Shown: positions 1-6,164, numbered from the stretch's first letter. The stretch is 8,998 nucleotides of DNA from Actinomycetes bacterium (GCA_023432005.1 JAEYVF010000144.1:1-8998); one strand, 5' to 3'. Notes: generated by a model from the letters alone, not told the origin. A program made the numbers and translations.

Positions 1-245
1 TGCAGTCGCTCGAGAACGCGCTGCTCGAGTTCCCCGGCTGCGCCGTCGTCATCACCCACGACCGGTGGTTCCTCGACCGCATCGCGACGCACATCCTGGC
101 CTACGAGGGCACCGAGGAGAACCCCTCGCAGTGGTACTGGTTCGAGGGCAACTTCGAGGCCTACGAGCAGAACAAGATCGAGCGTCTCGGGCCCGAGGCC
201 GCGAAGCCGCACCGCTCGGTGTACCGCAAGCTCACCCGCGATTGA
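1..245 (+). CDS. ettA: Energy-dependent translational throttle protein EttA, C-terminal end (partial)
   Basis: This is the last 81 codons of an ABC-F ATPase; the start lies left of the window and the first complete codon is at base 3. ABC-F proteins are soluble, have two ATPase domains and bind the ribosomal E site; EttA ties translation to the ATP/ADP ratio. The visible part begins in the second ATPase domain just before the H-loop (VVITHDRWFLDRIATHIL, switch His about residue 19 of the fragment). It continues with the EttA-type tail: WYWFEGNFEAYEQNK, then RLG and a final HRSVYRKLTRD. That tail separates EttA from other ABC-F members such as Uup or the antibiotic-resistance types. The TGA stop (243-245) lies in the left arm of a hairpin. 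A thioesterase gene follows 79 nt later on the same strand; I recall ettA being close to a thioesterase and to glbO in mycobacteria, so this may be an old neighbourhood. Confidence 0.9.
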   Translation, partial: QSLENALLEFPGCAVVITHDRWFLDRIATHILAYEGTEENPSQWYWFEGNFEAYEQNKIERLGPEAAKPHRSVYRKLTRD

Positions 246-290
246 TTCGCTCGAGGCGGAGGCCATTTCTGGCCTCCGCGCGATCAATCG
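239..290 (+). terminator. Interrupted hairpin at the end of ettA
   Basis: The core is a perfect 9-bp stem, GCGGAGGCC (256-264) against GGCCTCCGC (271-279), with the six-base loop ATTTCT. An outer stem, CGATTGAT (239-246) against ATCAATCG (283-290), adds 8 bp, and CGC/GCG (248-250/280-282) lies between them with small bulges. The ettA stop is inside the outer stem. There is no T-tract, as is common for actinobacterial terminators. It could instead be an mRNA processing or stability element, since the next gene is on the same strand. Confidence 0.6.
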
Positions 291-311
291 CCGGGCGCGT
301 CTCGCGCCCGG
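291..311 (+). promoter_or_regulatory. Second hairpin abutting the first and ending just before the thioesterase ribosome-binding site
   Basis: CCGGGCGCG (291-299) and CGCGCCCGG (303-311) form a perfect 9-bp stem with the three-base loop TCT; G290-T312 could add a wobble pair. It starts at the base after the previous hairpin ends, so the two could stack. It stops 2 nt before the Shine-Dalgarno GAAAGGA. It may be a second terminator or a 5' leader structure affecting translation of the thioesterase. Confidence 0.5.
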
Positions 312-313
312 TC

Positions 314-320
314 GAAAGGA
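314..320 (+). promoter_or_regulatory. Ribosome-binding site of the thioesterase gene
   Basis: GAAAGGA lies 4 nt before the ATG at 325 and fixes this start. It lies just outside the hairpin at 291-311, so it should stay accessible. Confidence 0.7.
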
Positions 321-324
321 ACCG

Positions 325-807
325 ATGACCCGCATCCACGTGCCCGTCGCGCTGCGCTGGAGCGACTTCGACGCCTACGCGCACGTCAACAACGCCGAGA
401 TGCTGCGCCTCCTCGAGGAGGCGCGCATCGAGGCGTTCTGGCGACCGGATGCGGGGGCGAACCCCGCCGAGGCGCGCCCGACGGCCGTCATCGACTCGGG
501 CCCGCACGCGACGTCGATCACGCTCATCGCGCGGCAGGAGATCGAGTACCTCGCGCCCATCCCGTTCCAGCGGCGGCCGATCGACATCGAGATGTGGATC
601 GGCCACATCGGGGGCGCGAGCTTCGTGGTCTGCTACGAGGTGTACTCCCCGGAGGGCGTCGAGCCGCGCGTCCTGCACACCGTCGCGTCGACGACGCTCG
701 TGCTCGTCGACGCCGCGAGCGGCCGGCCCACGCGCATCCCGGAGGAGACGCGCGCGCTGCTGGCCGACTACGTCGAGGAGCCCGTGCGCTTCGGCAAGCG
801 CGGGTAG
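325..807 (+). CDS. Hotdog-fold acyl-CoA thioesterase, FadM/YbgC (4HBT) type
   Basis: A 160-residue single-domain hotdog protein, the usual length for the 4-hydroxybenzoyl-CoA thioesterase superfamily. These cytosolic enzymes hydrolyse acyl-CoA to fatty acid and CoA. The diagnostic N-terminal motif is RWSDFDAYAHVNNAEML (residues 11-27); Asp16 is the expected catalytic acid, and HVNN plus LLEEARIEAF (29-38) match the FadM-like branch more than YbgC. The central helix runs from about 22 to 38, followed by strands around 63-76, 85-93 and 98-108 and a last strand at 117-129. The start is fixed by GAAAGGA upstream. It lies 79 nt after ettA on the same strand, with two hairpins between, so co-transcription is possible but uncertain. 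Chain length and true substrate cannot be read from the sequence. Confidence 0.85.
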   Translation: MTRIHVPVALRWSDFDAYAHVNNAEMLRLLEEARIEAFWRPDAGANPAEARPTAVIDSGPHATSITLIARQEIEYLAPIPFQRRPIDIEMWIGHIGGASFVVCYEVYSPEGVEPRVLHTVASTTLVLVDAASGRPTRIPEETRALLADYVEEPVRFGKRG

Positions 808-868
808 CTACTCCGAGCGGAGCACCGCGGTTACTCCGTCGGGCGGTTCCGGTGTGCCACGCCGCGGC

Positions 869-886
869 CGTACCGTCGGCGTACCG
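869..886 (+). promoter_or_regulatory. Putative -10 box within a CGTACCG direct repeat, upstream of the DUF6069-like gene
   Basis: TACCGT at 871-876 fits TAnnnT and would start transcription near 883, giving a leader of about 20 nt that holds the Shine-Dalgarno AAGGAGA (894-900). The box lies in a direct repeat CGTACCG (869-875 and 880-886) with an 11-bp period, which could be a protein-binding site. No convincing -35 is visible. Confidence 0.35.
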
Positions 887-904
887 CCAGCCGAAGGAGA
901 CCCC

Positions 905-1327
905 GTGACCACCACCACCGCACGAACGACGCCGCGCGCCTTCAGCGTCGCCCTCACCGCGCTCGTCGCCGTCGCCGCATCCGCGATCCTGACGAGCCTC
1001 ATCGCCCTCGCCGCGCGCGCCGCGGGTGCCGGCGACGCCTTCCCCCCGCTGCAGCCCCAGGCCTACCTGACGTTCGCGGTCGCGGGCACCCTGCTCGCGC
1101 TCGGCGGCTGGGCGCTCGTCGTGCGCCTCGTCGCCCGCTCCGCGCGCCTGCTGCGGGTGCTCGTCCCGGCGCTCGTCGTGCTGTCGTTCGTGCCCGACGC
1201 GGTGCTGCTGGCGACGGGGTTCATCTCCGGCACGACGCCCGGCGGCGTCCTCGCGCTCGCACTCATGCACCCGGTCGTCGCGGGCGTCGCGGTGATCGCG
1301 GGGCAGCGCATCGCGCCCGCGCGCTGA
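905..1327 (+). CDS. Small four-helix integral membrane protein, DUF6069-like
   Basis: A 140-residue protein starting at GTG 905, chosen because AAGGAGA (894-900) sits 4 nt upstream and because residues upstream in this frame are Arg-rich antisense-like translation. The N-terminus is Thr-rich (MTTTTARTTPRAF). Four hydrophobic segments follow: about 13-36, 54-77, 84-107 and 114-134. A PPLQPQAYLTF motif precedes helix 2, SFVPDAVLL lies in helix 3 and LALMHPVVAG in helix 4. This Pro/Asp/Met-His pattern is what I associate with the actinobacterial DUF6069 family, whose function is unknown; I could not check this. Location should be the cytoplasmic membrane. It runs convergently into tesB with only 10 nt between stops. 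Confidence 0.7.
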   Translation: MTTTTARTTPRAFSVALTALVAVAASAILTSLIALAARAAGAGDAFPPLQPQAYLTFAVAGTLLALGGWALVVRLVARSARLLRVLVPALVVLSFVPDAVLLATGFISGTTPGGVLALALMHPVVAGVAVIAGQRIAPAR

Positions 1328-1346
1328 CGGGCGCGCGTCAGTCGCG
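1320..1346. terminator. Bidirectional hairpin containing both facing stop codons
   Basis: CTGACG (1324-1329) pairs with CGTCAG (1336-1341) around a six-base loop, and CGCG (1320-1323) with CGCG (1343-1346) after one bulged T. The TGA of the DUF6069-like gene (1325-1327) and the TGA of tesB (read as TCA at 1338-1340) are opposite each other in the stem. The structure is symmetric, so it could end transcription from both sides. No T-tract is present. Confidence 0.5.
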
Positions 1347-2231
1347 CAGCTCGGGCACGCGCACCATGCCCTCCTGCGCCACGGATGCGACGAGCACCCC
1401 GTCGCGCGTGAAGATGCGGCCCGTCGACAGGCCACGGCCGCCGATCGCGACGGGCGACTCCTGCACGTAGAGCAGCCACTCGTCGACGCGGACCGGCCGG
1501 TGCCACCACATCGCGTGGTCGAGGCTCGCCATCTTGAGCCCGCGGTGGGTCCACTCGAGGCCGTGCCCGCGCAGCACGGGCTCGAGGATCGAGTAGTCGC
1601 TCGCGTAGGCGAGGGCGGCACGGTGCAGGTTGTCGTCGTCGGGCATCGGTCCGACGGTGCGCATCCACACGGCCTGGCGCGGCGTCGGGTCGGGGTCGGG
1701 CCCGAAGTAGATGGGCCGCCCGACGTGCCGGATGTCGAACGCACGGCTCGTCGCCCAGAACTGCGCGACGGGGTGGTCGACGGGGCCGAGCACCTCGGCG
1801 GCCGCGGGCAGCTCCTCGGGCGGCGTGATGCCCTCCGGCATCTCCACCTGGTGCTCGAGCCCCGGGTCGTCGTCCTGGAACGACGCGATCATCGAGAGGA
1901 TCGGCACGCCGTTCTGGTAGGCCTGCGTGCGCCGGGTCGAGAACGAGCGGCCGTCGTGGATGCGGTCGACCGAGAAGGTGATCGGCAGGTTCGCATCCCC
2001 CGGGCGCAGGAAGTACCCGTGCGTCGAGTGGATCGGCCGGCCGGCATCGACCGTGCGGATGGCGGCCATGATCGACTGCGCGTACACCTGGCCGCCGAAC
2101 ACCCGACCGCCGGGCATCCATTGACTCGGGCCCGTGAAGATGTCCTCGGAGGTGCGCGCCCCGGTGTCGGTCAGGTCGAGGGTGGCGAGGAGGCCGCTCA
2201 GAGGGTCCACGCCCGCGCCGGGGTCGCTCAT
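1338..2231 (-). CDS. tesB: Acyl-CoA thioesterase II, TesB
   Basis: A 297-residue double-hotdog thioesterase, close to the usual length for TesB (about 290). It hydrolyses medium- and long-chain acyl-CoAs in the cytosol. The N-terminal hotdog holds RVFGGQVYAQSIMAA (43-57) and STHGYFLRPGD (69-79). The C-terminal hotdog carries the catalytic set known from E. coli TesB: Asp212 in YASDYSIL, Ser236 in ASLDHAMWWHRP (Thr in E. coli; a conservative swap) and Gln286 in VASVAQEGMVR. WLLYVQES (252-259) and GRIFTRDGVL (271-280) are also typical. The ATG at 2229-2231 has no Shine-Dalgarno but has TAGACT exactly six bases upstream, which suggests a leaderless mRNA. The gene is convergent with the DUF6069-like gene and divergent from the 230-residue unknown. 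Confidence 0.93.
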   Translation of the reverse strand: MSDPGAGVDPLSGLLATLDLTDTGARTSEDIFTGPSQWMPGGRVFGGQVYAQSIMAAIRTVDAGRPIHSTHGYFLRPGDANLPITFSVDRIHDGRSFSTRRTQAYQNGVPILSMIASFQDDDPGLEHQVEMPEGITPPEELPAAAEVLGPVDHPVAQFWATSRAFDIRHVGRPIYFGPDPDPTPRQAVWMRTVGPMPDDDNLHRAALAYASDYSILEPVLRGHGLEWTHRGLKMASLDHAMWWHRPVRVDEWLLYVQESPVAIGGRGLSTGRIFTRDGVLVASVAQEGMVRVPELRD

Positions 2232-2237
2232 GGCACC

Positions 2238-2243
2238 AGTCTA
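2238..2243 (-). promoter_or_regulatory. -10 box for leaderless tesB mRNA
   Basis: On the minus strand TAGACT is followed by GGTGCC and then the ATG of tesB, so transcription seven bases after the box would start at the A of the start codon. No ribosome-binding site fits between. A -35 element is not recognisable. Confidence 0.55.
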
Positions 2244-2267
2244 GAAGTCGCGGCGGCGGCATCCGGA

Positions 2268-2273
2268 TAGGCT
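2268..2273 (+). promoter_or_regulatory. Putative -10 box of the 230-residue unknown
   Basis: TAGGCT fits TAnnnT and stands nine bases before the GTG at 2283. AGGGAG (2275-2280) between them could be a Shine-Dalgarno, but it would leave only 2 nt to the start codon. The mRNA is therefore either almost leaderless or uses a very close ribosome site. It is back to back with the tesB promoter inside a 51-bp gap. Confidence 0.4.
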
Positions 2274-2282
2274 GAGGGAGCT

Positions 2283-2975
2283 GTGACTGCCCGCTCCTTC
2301 ACCCTCGCCGACCCCGCGTCGCTCGATGACCTGCAGACCTTCCTCGCTCGCGCCCAGCGCGTCGAGGACGGCTCCGTGCGCCTCATCGGCGGCAGCGGCG
2401 TCCTCGCGGTGTACGCGGCCGTGCTCTACCCGGTCGGTCTCCTCGACGAGACCCCCACCGTGCTGGGTCTGCGCACCTTCGCGCTCACGAGCAGCGGGGC
2501 CTTCGACGCGGTCGTGCCCATCCGCTCGCTGCTGCTGCGCGTCGAACGCGCGCAGCAGCTCGCCGTCGCCGCGATCGAGCGCGCCGAGGAGGAGCCCGCG
2601 ACGGTCGGCCTGCCGATGGAGGTGCACACGGCCACCTGGGCCGCGATCTCGCCGCCGCGCGGAGGCTGGCGCGCGGTACCCGGACCGGACGGGTCGACGC
2701 TCGAGAACGTCGCCCGTGAGGGCATCGCGGAGGTCGCGGAGGCCGTGCCCGACGGGCTCGGCGAGTCGCTCGTACGGCGCGTGCGCGGAGAGGTGTGGGG
2801 TCGCGAGATCCCGGGGGCCGAGCACATCCCCGCGGGCGCCGGCTTCGCGGCCGTGAGTCTCGGCTTCCTCGGCGACGACGCCGTCTCCACGTACGAGACG
2901 GGCCCCTGGACGCGCCTCACGACGCGTCGCGGGCACGTGCTCGTGAAGCGCCGCGCCTGGACCCTCTCGCGCTGA
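2283..2975 (+). CDS. Conserved-looking protein of unknown function, 230 residues
   Basis: I do not recognise this family. The protein is soluble by appearance, with no signal peptide and no clear membrane helix. The central hydrophobic stretch RLIGGSGVLAVYAAVLYPVG (33-52) is followed by LLDETPTVLGLRTFAL (53-68), which reads as alternating strands. A helix at about 82-104 is rich in Arg, Gln and Glu. SPPRGGWRAVPG (123-134) and the end WTRLTTRRGHVLVKRR (209-224) look like conserved functional patches. The start is the GTG at 2283, since no better start with a ribosome site lies near. Codon use matches its neighbours, with strong third-position GC. It is divergent from tesB across 51 bp and convergent with the FAD dehydrogenase, 13 nt between stops, with no clear terminator there. 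Confidence 0.75.
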   Translation: MTARSFTLADPASLDDLQTFLARAQRVEDGSVRLIGGSGVLAVYAAVLYPVGLLDETPTVLGLRTFALTSSGAFDAVVPIRSLLLRVERAQQLAVAAIERAEEEPATVGLPMEVHTATWAAISPPRGGWRAVPGPDGSTLENVAREGIAEVAEAVPDGLGESLVRRVRGEVWGREIPGAEHIPAGAGFAAVSLGFLGDDAVSTYETGPWTRLTTRRGHVLVKRRAWTLSR

Positions 2976-2988
2976 GCGACCGACCCGG

Positions 2989-4644
2989 CTAGACGAGGCC
3001 CGCGATCGCGCGGCCCGCCTGGCGTCCCGTGAAGAGGCAGCCGCCGAGGAAGGTGCCCTCGAGCGAGCGGTAGCCGTGCACGCCGCCGCCGCCGAAGCCC
3101 GATGCCTCACCGACCGCGTAGAGACCCGGGATGGGCTTGCCCTTCGCGTCGAGGGCCTGCGACGAGAGGTTCGTCTGGATGCCGCCGAGTGTCTTGCGCG
3201 TGAGCACGTGGAGCTTCACGGCGATGAGCGGGCGGTGCCTCTCGTCGAGGATCTTGTGCGGCTTCGCCACGCGGATGAGCTTGTCGCCACGGTAGTTGCG
3301 CGCGCCGCGCAGCGCGGTGACCTGGGCGTCCTTCGTGAAGGCGTTGTCGAGCTCGCGGTCGCGGGCCTCGAGCTCCTGGCGGATCGCGACGACGTCGAGC
3401 TCCACGTCGGGCGCGAGCCGGCGCATCCCGGCGAACAGGTCGTCGAGGGAGTCGGCGACGACGAAGTCGGCACCCTTCTCCTTGAAGGCCTCGACGGGCT
3501 CGGTGGCGCCCTTGCCGAGGCGCTGGCGCAGCAGCTCGCGCACGCTCTTGCCGGTGAGGTCGGGGTTCTGCTCGGAGCCCGAGAGGGCGAACTCCTTCTC
3601 GATGATCGACTGGTCGAGGATGAACCACGAGTGGTCGTAGCCGGTCTGCCGCAGGTACTCGAGGGTGCCGAGGGTGTCGAAGCCCGGGAAGAGCGGCACG
3701 GGGAGGCGCTTGCCCGTCGCGTCGAACCACATGCTCGAGGGCCCGGGGAGGATCCGGATGCCGTGCAGCGGCCACACGGGGGAGTGGTTCTCGATGCCCT
3801 CGACGTAGTGCCACATGCGGTCCTGGTTGACGAGGCGCGCCTTCGCCTTCGCGGCGATGCCGAGCATGCGCCCGTCGACATGCGCGGGCACGCCCGAGAG
3901 CATGCTCTCGGGAGCCGTGCCGAGCCACTCGGGCCAGTTCTCCCGCACGAGCTCGTGGTTGCCCCCGATGCCGCCCGCCGCGACCACGACGGCCGGCGCC
4001 GAGAACTCGAAGTCCTCGATCTCGTCGCGGTTCGACGCCTGTCCACGCTCGGCGGCATCCGGTGCGAGCACCTTGCCTGCCGCGCCGACGACGGCGCCGC
4101 CCTTCGTCACGAGACGGTCGACGCGGTGGCGGAAGCGCAGCTCGACGAGCCCCTTCTCGACGCCCTCGCGCACGGTGCGGATGAACGGCTCGAGGATGCC
4201 GGGGCCGGTGCCCCACGTGATGTGGAAGCGGGGCACCGAGTTGCCGTGTCCGTTGGCGGTGTAGCCGCCGCGCTCCGCCCAGCCGACGACGGGGAAGAAC
4301 CGCACTCCCTTCTCGTGCAGCCACGTGCGCTTCTCGCCGGCCGCGAAGGCGAGATACGCCTCGGCCCACTCGCGCGCCCAGTCGTCCTCGGCGCGGTCGA
4401 ACTCGGCGCTCGCGAACCAGTCCTGCCGGGCGAGCTCGTGCGAGTCCTTGACGCCCATGCGGCGCTGCTCGGGGGAGTCGACCAGGAACAGCCCGCCGAA
4501 CGACCAGAAGGCCTGTCCGCCGAGGCTCGCCTCCGGCTCCTGGTCGAGGATCACGACCTTCTTGCCCGCGTCGATGAGCTCGGATGCGGCGACGAGTCCG
4601 GAGAGTCCGGCACCGATGATGATCGCGTCTGCCTTCTCGGGCAT
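2989..4644 (-). CDS. FAD-binding dehydrogenase, KsdD/fumarate-reductase-like (FAD_binding_2)
   Basis: A 551-residue flavoprotein. The N-terminal dinucleotide fold shows IIIGAGLSGLVAASEL (8-23) with Gly11, Gly13 and Gly16, and an acidic end of strand 2 (VILDQE, 31-36). LGGQAFWSFGGLFLVDSPEQ (41-60) and GHGNSVPRFHITWGTGPGI (132-150) are typical of the actinobacterial 'FAD-binding dehydrogenase' group related to 3-ketosteroid delta-1-dehydrogenases. VVVAAGGIGG (219-228) closes the FAD domain. The C-terminal FAD segment is GGIQTNLSSQALDAKGKPIP (487-506), GLYAVGEASGFGGGGVHGYR (507-526) and SLEGTFLGGCLFTGRQAG (527-544). It should oxidise a C-C bond of an unknown substrate, with FAD as cofactor. The start is the ATG at 4642-4644, preceded by GGGGG (4649-4653). 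It lies 42 nt after glbO and may be read from its own promoter, from glbO, or both. Confidence 0.88.
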   Translation of the reverse strand: MPEKADAIIIGAGLSGLVAASELIDAGKKVVILDQEPEASLGGQAFWSFGGLFLVDSPEQRRMGVKDSHELARQDWFASAEFDRAEDDWAREWAEAYLAFAAGEKRTWLHEKGVRFFPVVGWAERGGYTANGHGNSVPRFHITWGTGPGILEPFIRTVREGVEKGLVELRFRHRVDRLVTKGGAVVGAAGKVLAPDAAERGQASNRDEIEDFEFSAPAVVVAAGGIGGNHELVRENWPEWLGTAPESMLSGVPAHVDGRMLGIAAKAKARLVNQDRMWHYVEGIENHSPVWPLHGIRILPGPSSMWFDATGKRLPVPLFPGFDTLGTLEYLRQTGYDHSWFILDQSIIEKEFALSGSEQNPDLTGKSVRELLRQRLGKGATEPVEAFKEKGADFVVADSLDDLFAGMRRLAPDVELDVVAIRQELEARDRELDNAFTKDAQVTALRGARNYRGDKLIRVAKPHKILDERHRPLIAVKLHVLTRKTLGGIQTNLSSQALDAKGKPIPGLYAVGEASGFGGGGVHGYRSLEGTFLGGCLFTGRQAGRAIAGLV

Positions 4645-4648
4645 TCTT

Positions 4649-4653
4649 CCCCC
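4649..4653 (-). promoter_or_regulatory. Ribosome-binding site of the FAD dehydrogenase
   Basis: On the minus strand GGGGG is followed by AAGA and then ATG. A second purine run, GGGGA, lies further upstream at 4656-4660. This supports the start at 4644. Confidence 0.5.
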
Positions 4654-4683
4654 GGGTCCCCTCAGAAGTCGGTCAGTCGTCCA

Positions 4684-4689
4684 ACACTA
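4684..4689 (-). promoter_or_regulatory. Putative -10 box overlapping the glbO stop codon
   Basis: On the minus strand TAGTGT fits TAnnnT; its first three bases are the TAG stop of glbO. GTGAAC (4708-4713), 18 bp upstream inside glbO, is a weak -35 candidate. This would give the FAD dehydrogenase its own promoter with a leader of about 30 nt. Confidence 0.35.
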
Positions 4690-5112
4690 TCGGCCGTCAC
4701 CGGCGGCGTTCACCATCGCGTGCGCTGCGCGCTCGAGGTAGTCCCAGAGCATGCTCTCGTGCAGCGGGCTGAGCTCGAGCTCGACGACGGCCACGCGCAT
4801 ATGGCGCAGCCACGCGTCGCGCGCCGCGGGGGTCACGGCGAAAGGCGCGTGCCGGATGCGCAGCCGCGGATGCCCGCGCTGCTCGCTGTAGGTGCCCGGG
4901 CCGCCCCAGTACTGCTCGAGGAAGCCCGTGAGGCGCTGGATGGCGCCCTCGAGGTCGTCCTCCGGGTACATCGGCCACAGCAGCTCGTCGTCGCGCACGC
5001 CCTCGTAGAAGCGGCGCACGAGCTTCTCGAACGTCTCCCGACCGCCGACGGCCTCCCAGAAGCTGCCGCCTGCGACCTCCCCACCCTGGCCGACCCGGAT
5101 CTGCAGATTCAC
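4687..5112 (-). CDS. glbO: Group II truncated haemoglobin (trHbO)
   Basis: A 141-residue haem protein of the trHbO family, which binds oxygen tightly and is linked to respiration and to peroxide or NO handling. Key residues are all present: Tyr36 (B10) in RRFYEGV, Tyr49 (CD1) in LWPMYPEDDL, the QYWGGPGTYSEQRGHPRLR run (67-85), proximal His88 in RIRHAPF and Trp101 (G8) in RDAWLRHM. The start is the GTG at 5110-5112. It overlaps the stop of the channel gene as GTGA and has GAAGGGG (5118-5124) 5 nt upstream, so translation is probably coupled. The first 17 residues (MNLQIRVGQGGEVAGGS) are a flexible extension before the globin fold. Pairing of an MscS-like channel with GlbO is, from memory, common in actinobacteria. 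Confidence 0.93.
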   Translation of the reverse strand: MNLQIRVGQGGEVAGGSFWEAVGGRETFEKLVRRFYEGVRDDELLWPMYPEDDLEGAIQRLTGFLEQYWGGPGTYSEQRGHPRLRIRHAPFAVTPAARDAWLRHMRVAVVELELSPLHESMLWDYLERAAHAMVNAAGDGR

Positions 5113-6116
5113 GACTGCCCCTTCGGGGGCTTGGGCGCGCGCGGCGCCTTCGCCGCCTTGGGGGGTGCGACCACCGGGAGCGACGCGGTCTTCGGCGGGC
5201 GGGCGCCGCGGATCGACCCCGCGCCCTCGAAGCCCGAGAGCACGATCGAATTGAGGGCGGGAAGGCGGATGCCGGCGCCGTCGAGCGCGCGCTTGAGGCG
5301 CAGGCGCAGCTCGCGCGCGACGTCGTCCTTCGCCGAGGTGCGCGTCTTCACGACGAGTCGCACGACGACGGCCTCCGCCGAGATCGACTCGATGCCCCAC
5401 AGCTCCGGCTTCTCCATGATGAGCCGCTTCCACTTGGGCTCCGCGGCGAGCTCGAGCGCGGTGGAGAGGATGAGGGCCTCGACCTCCTCGATGTCGGACT
5501 CGTAGGGCACGGCGAGGTCGATGATCGCGCGGGCCCAGCCCTGCGAGAGGTTGCCGATGCGCACGATCTCTCCGTTGCGCACGTGCCACAGGGTGCCGTT
5601 GACGTCGCGGATGTCGGTGATGCGGATGCCGACCGACTCGACGACGCCCGTCGCGGGCCCGAGATCCACGACGTCGCCGACGCCGAGCTGATCCTCGATG
5701 ACCATGAAGACGCCGTTGAGCGCGTCCTTGACGATGTTCTGCGCGCCGAAGCCGAGCCCCGCGCCGATCGCCGCGGTGATGAGCGAGAAGGCGCCCGCGG
5801 CATCCGGGAACACCTCGGTGATGACGAGGAGCGTCCCGACGATGATGACGATCGTCGTGAGCGCGCTCGAGAGCACGCCGCCGAGGGTGCGCGTGCGCTG
5901 CACGACCCGCACCGCGGCGAGGGGCGTCGCGGCGAGCGCCTGCGTGTCGTCGACGCCCTGCTTCTTCTTGACGCCCGTGACGATCGAGCGCACGACGCGG
6001 TTGATGACGAACTGCAGCGCGACCCGCACGAGGATGCAGCCGACGATGATGAGCAGCACGCGAAGGGGCACCTGCCACGGGCCGAGACTCTCCCACCACT
6101 CGACCACGGCCTGCAT
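5109..6116 (-). CDS. Small-conductance mechanosensitive ion channel, MscS family
   Basis: A 335-residue cytoplasmic-membrane channel that should open under membrane tension. Three membrane segments are visible: about 17-40, 82-102 and 106-138. The third has the pore-lining Gly/Ala pattern, TAAIGAGLGFGAQNIVKDAL (114-133). It leads into the beta domain (VIEDQLGVGDVVDLGPATG, 139-157; RDVNGTLWHVRNGEIVRIGN, 170-189) and an alpha/beta domain to about 292. The last 35 residues form a Pro/Lys/Ala-rich tail (SLPVVAPPKAAKAPRAPKPP, 312-331), probably disordered and basic, which the standard family lacks. The ATG at 6114-6116 is preceded by GGATGC and the -10 box TAGGCT, predicting a leaderless mRNA. Its stop overlaps the start of glbO, so the two form one operon. 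Confidence 0.92.
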   Translation of the reverse strand: MQAVVEWWESLGPWQVPLRVLLIIVGCILVRVALQFVINRVVRSIVTGVKKKQGVDDTQALAATPLAAVRVVQRTRTLGGVLSSALTTIVIIVGTLLVITEVFPDAAGAFSLITAAIGAGLGFGAQNIVKDALNGVFMVIEDQLGVGDVVDLGPATGVVESVGIRITDIRDVNGTLWHVRNGEIVRIGNLSQGWARAIIDLAVPYESDIEEVEALILSTALELAAEPKWKRLIMEKPELWGIESISAEAVVVRLVVKTRTSAKDDVARELRLRLKRALDGAGIRLPALNSIVLSGFEGAGSIRGARPPKTASLPVVAPPKAAKAPRAPKPPKGQS

Positions 6117-6122
6117 GCATCC

Positions 6123-6128
6123 AGCCTA
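6123..6128 (-). promoter_or_regulatory. -10 box for leaderless channel-glbO mRNA
   Basis: On the minus strand TAGGCT, then GGATGC, then the ATG. The six-base gap puts the transcription start at the start codon. An out-of-frame ATG also occurs in GGATGCATG, four bases upstream, but it opens no plausible protein. The -35 is not evident. Confidence 0.55.
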
Positions 6129-6164
6129 GCGAGCGCTTCCCGGCCAGCCTGGGCGGGCGCCGGG

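Noticed and set aside
449..904. Upstream extension of the DUF6069-like frame to an ATG at 449
   Set aside because: It overlaps the thioesterase in another frame and translates to Arg/Ser/Pro-rich sequence; the GTG at 905 has a strong ribosome site.
2975..2989. Possible terminator between the 230-residue unknown and the FAD dehydrogenase
   Set aside because: I could not find a stem longer than three or four pairs there.
3076..5505. An 809-codon open frame on the plus strand opposite the FAD dehydrogenase, glbO and the channel gene
   Set aside because: It is antisense to three genes with clear motifs; its product is Glu/Ala/Arg/Val/Leu-rich low-complexity, as expected from the opposite strand of very GC-rich coding DNA, where stops are rare.
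5113..6120. Upstream extension of the globin frame to an ATG at 6120
   Set aside because: It shadows the MscS channel gene; the product is Arg/His/Ala-rich with no domain, while GTG at 5112 has a ribosome site and fits the globin length.
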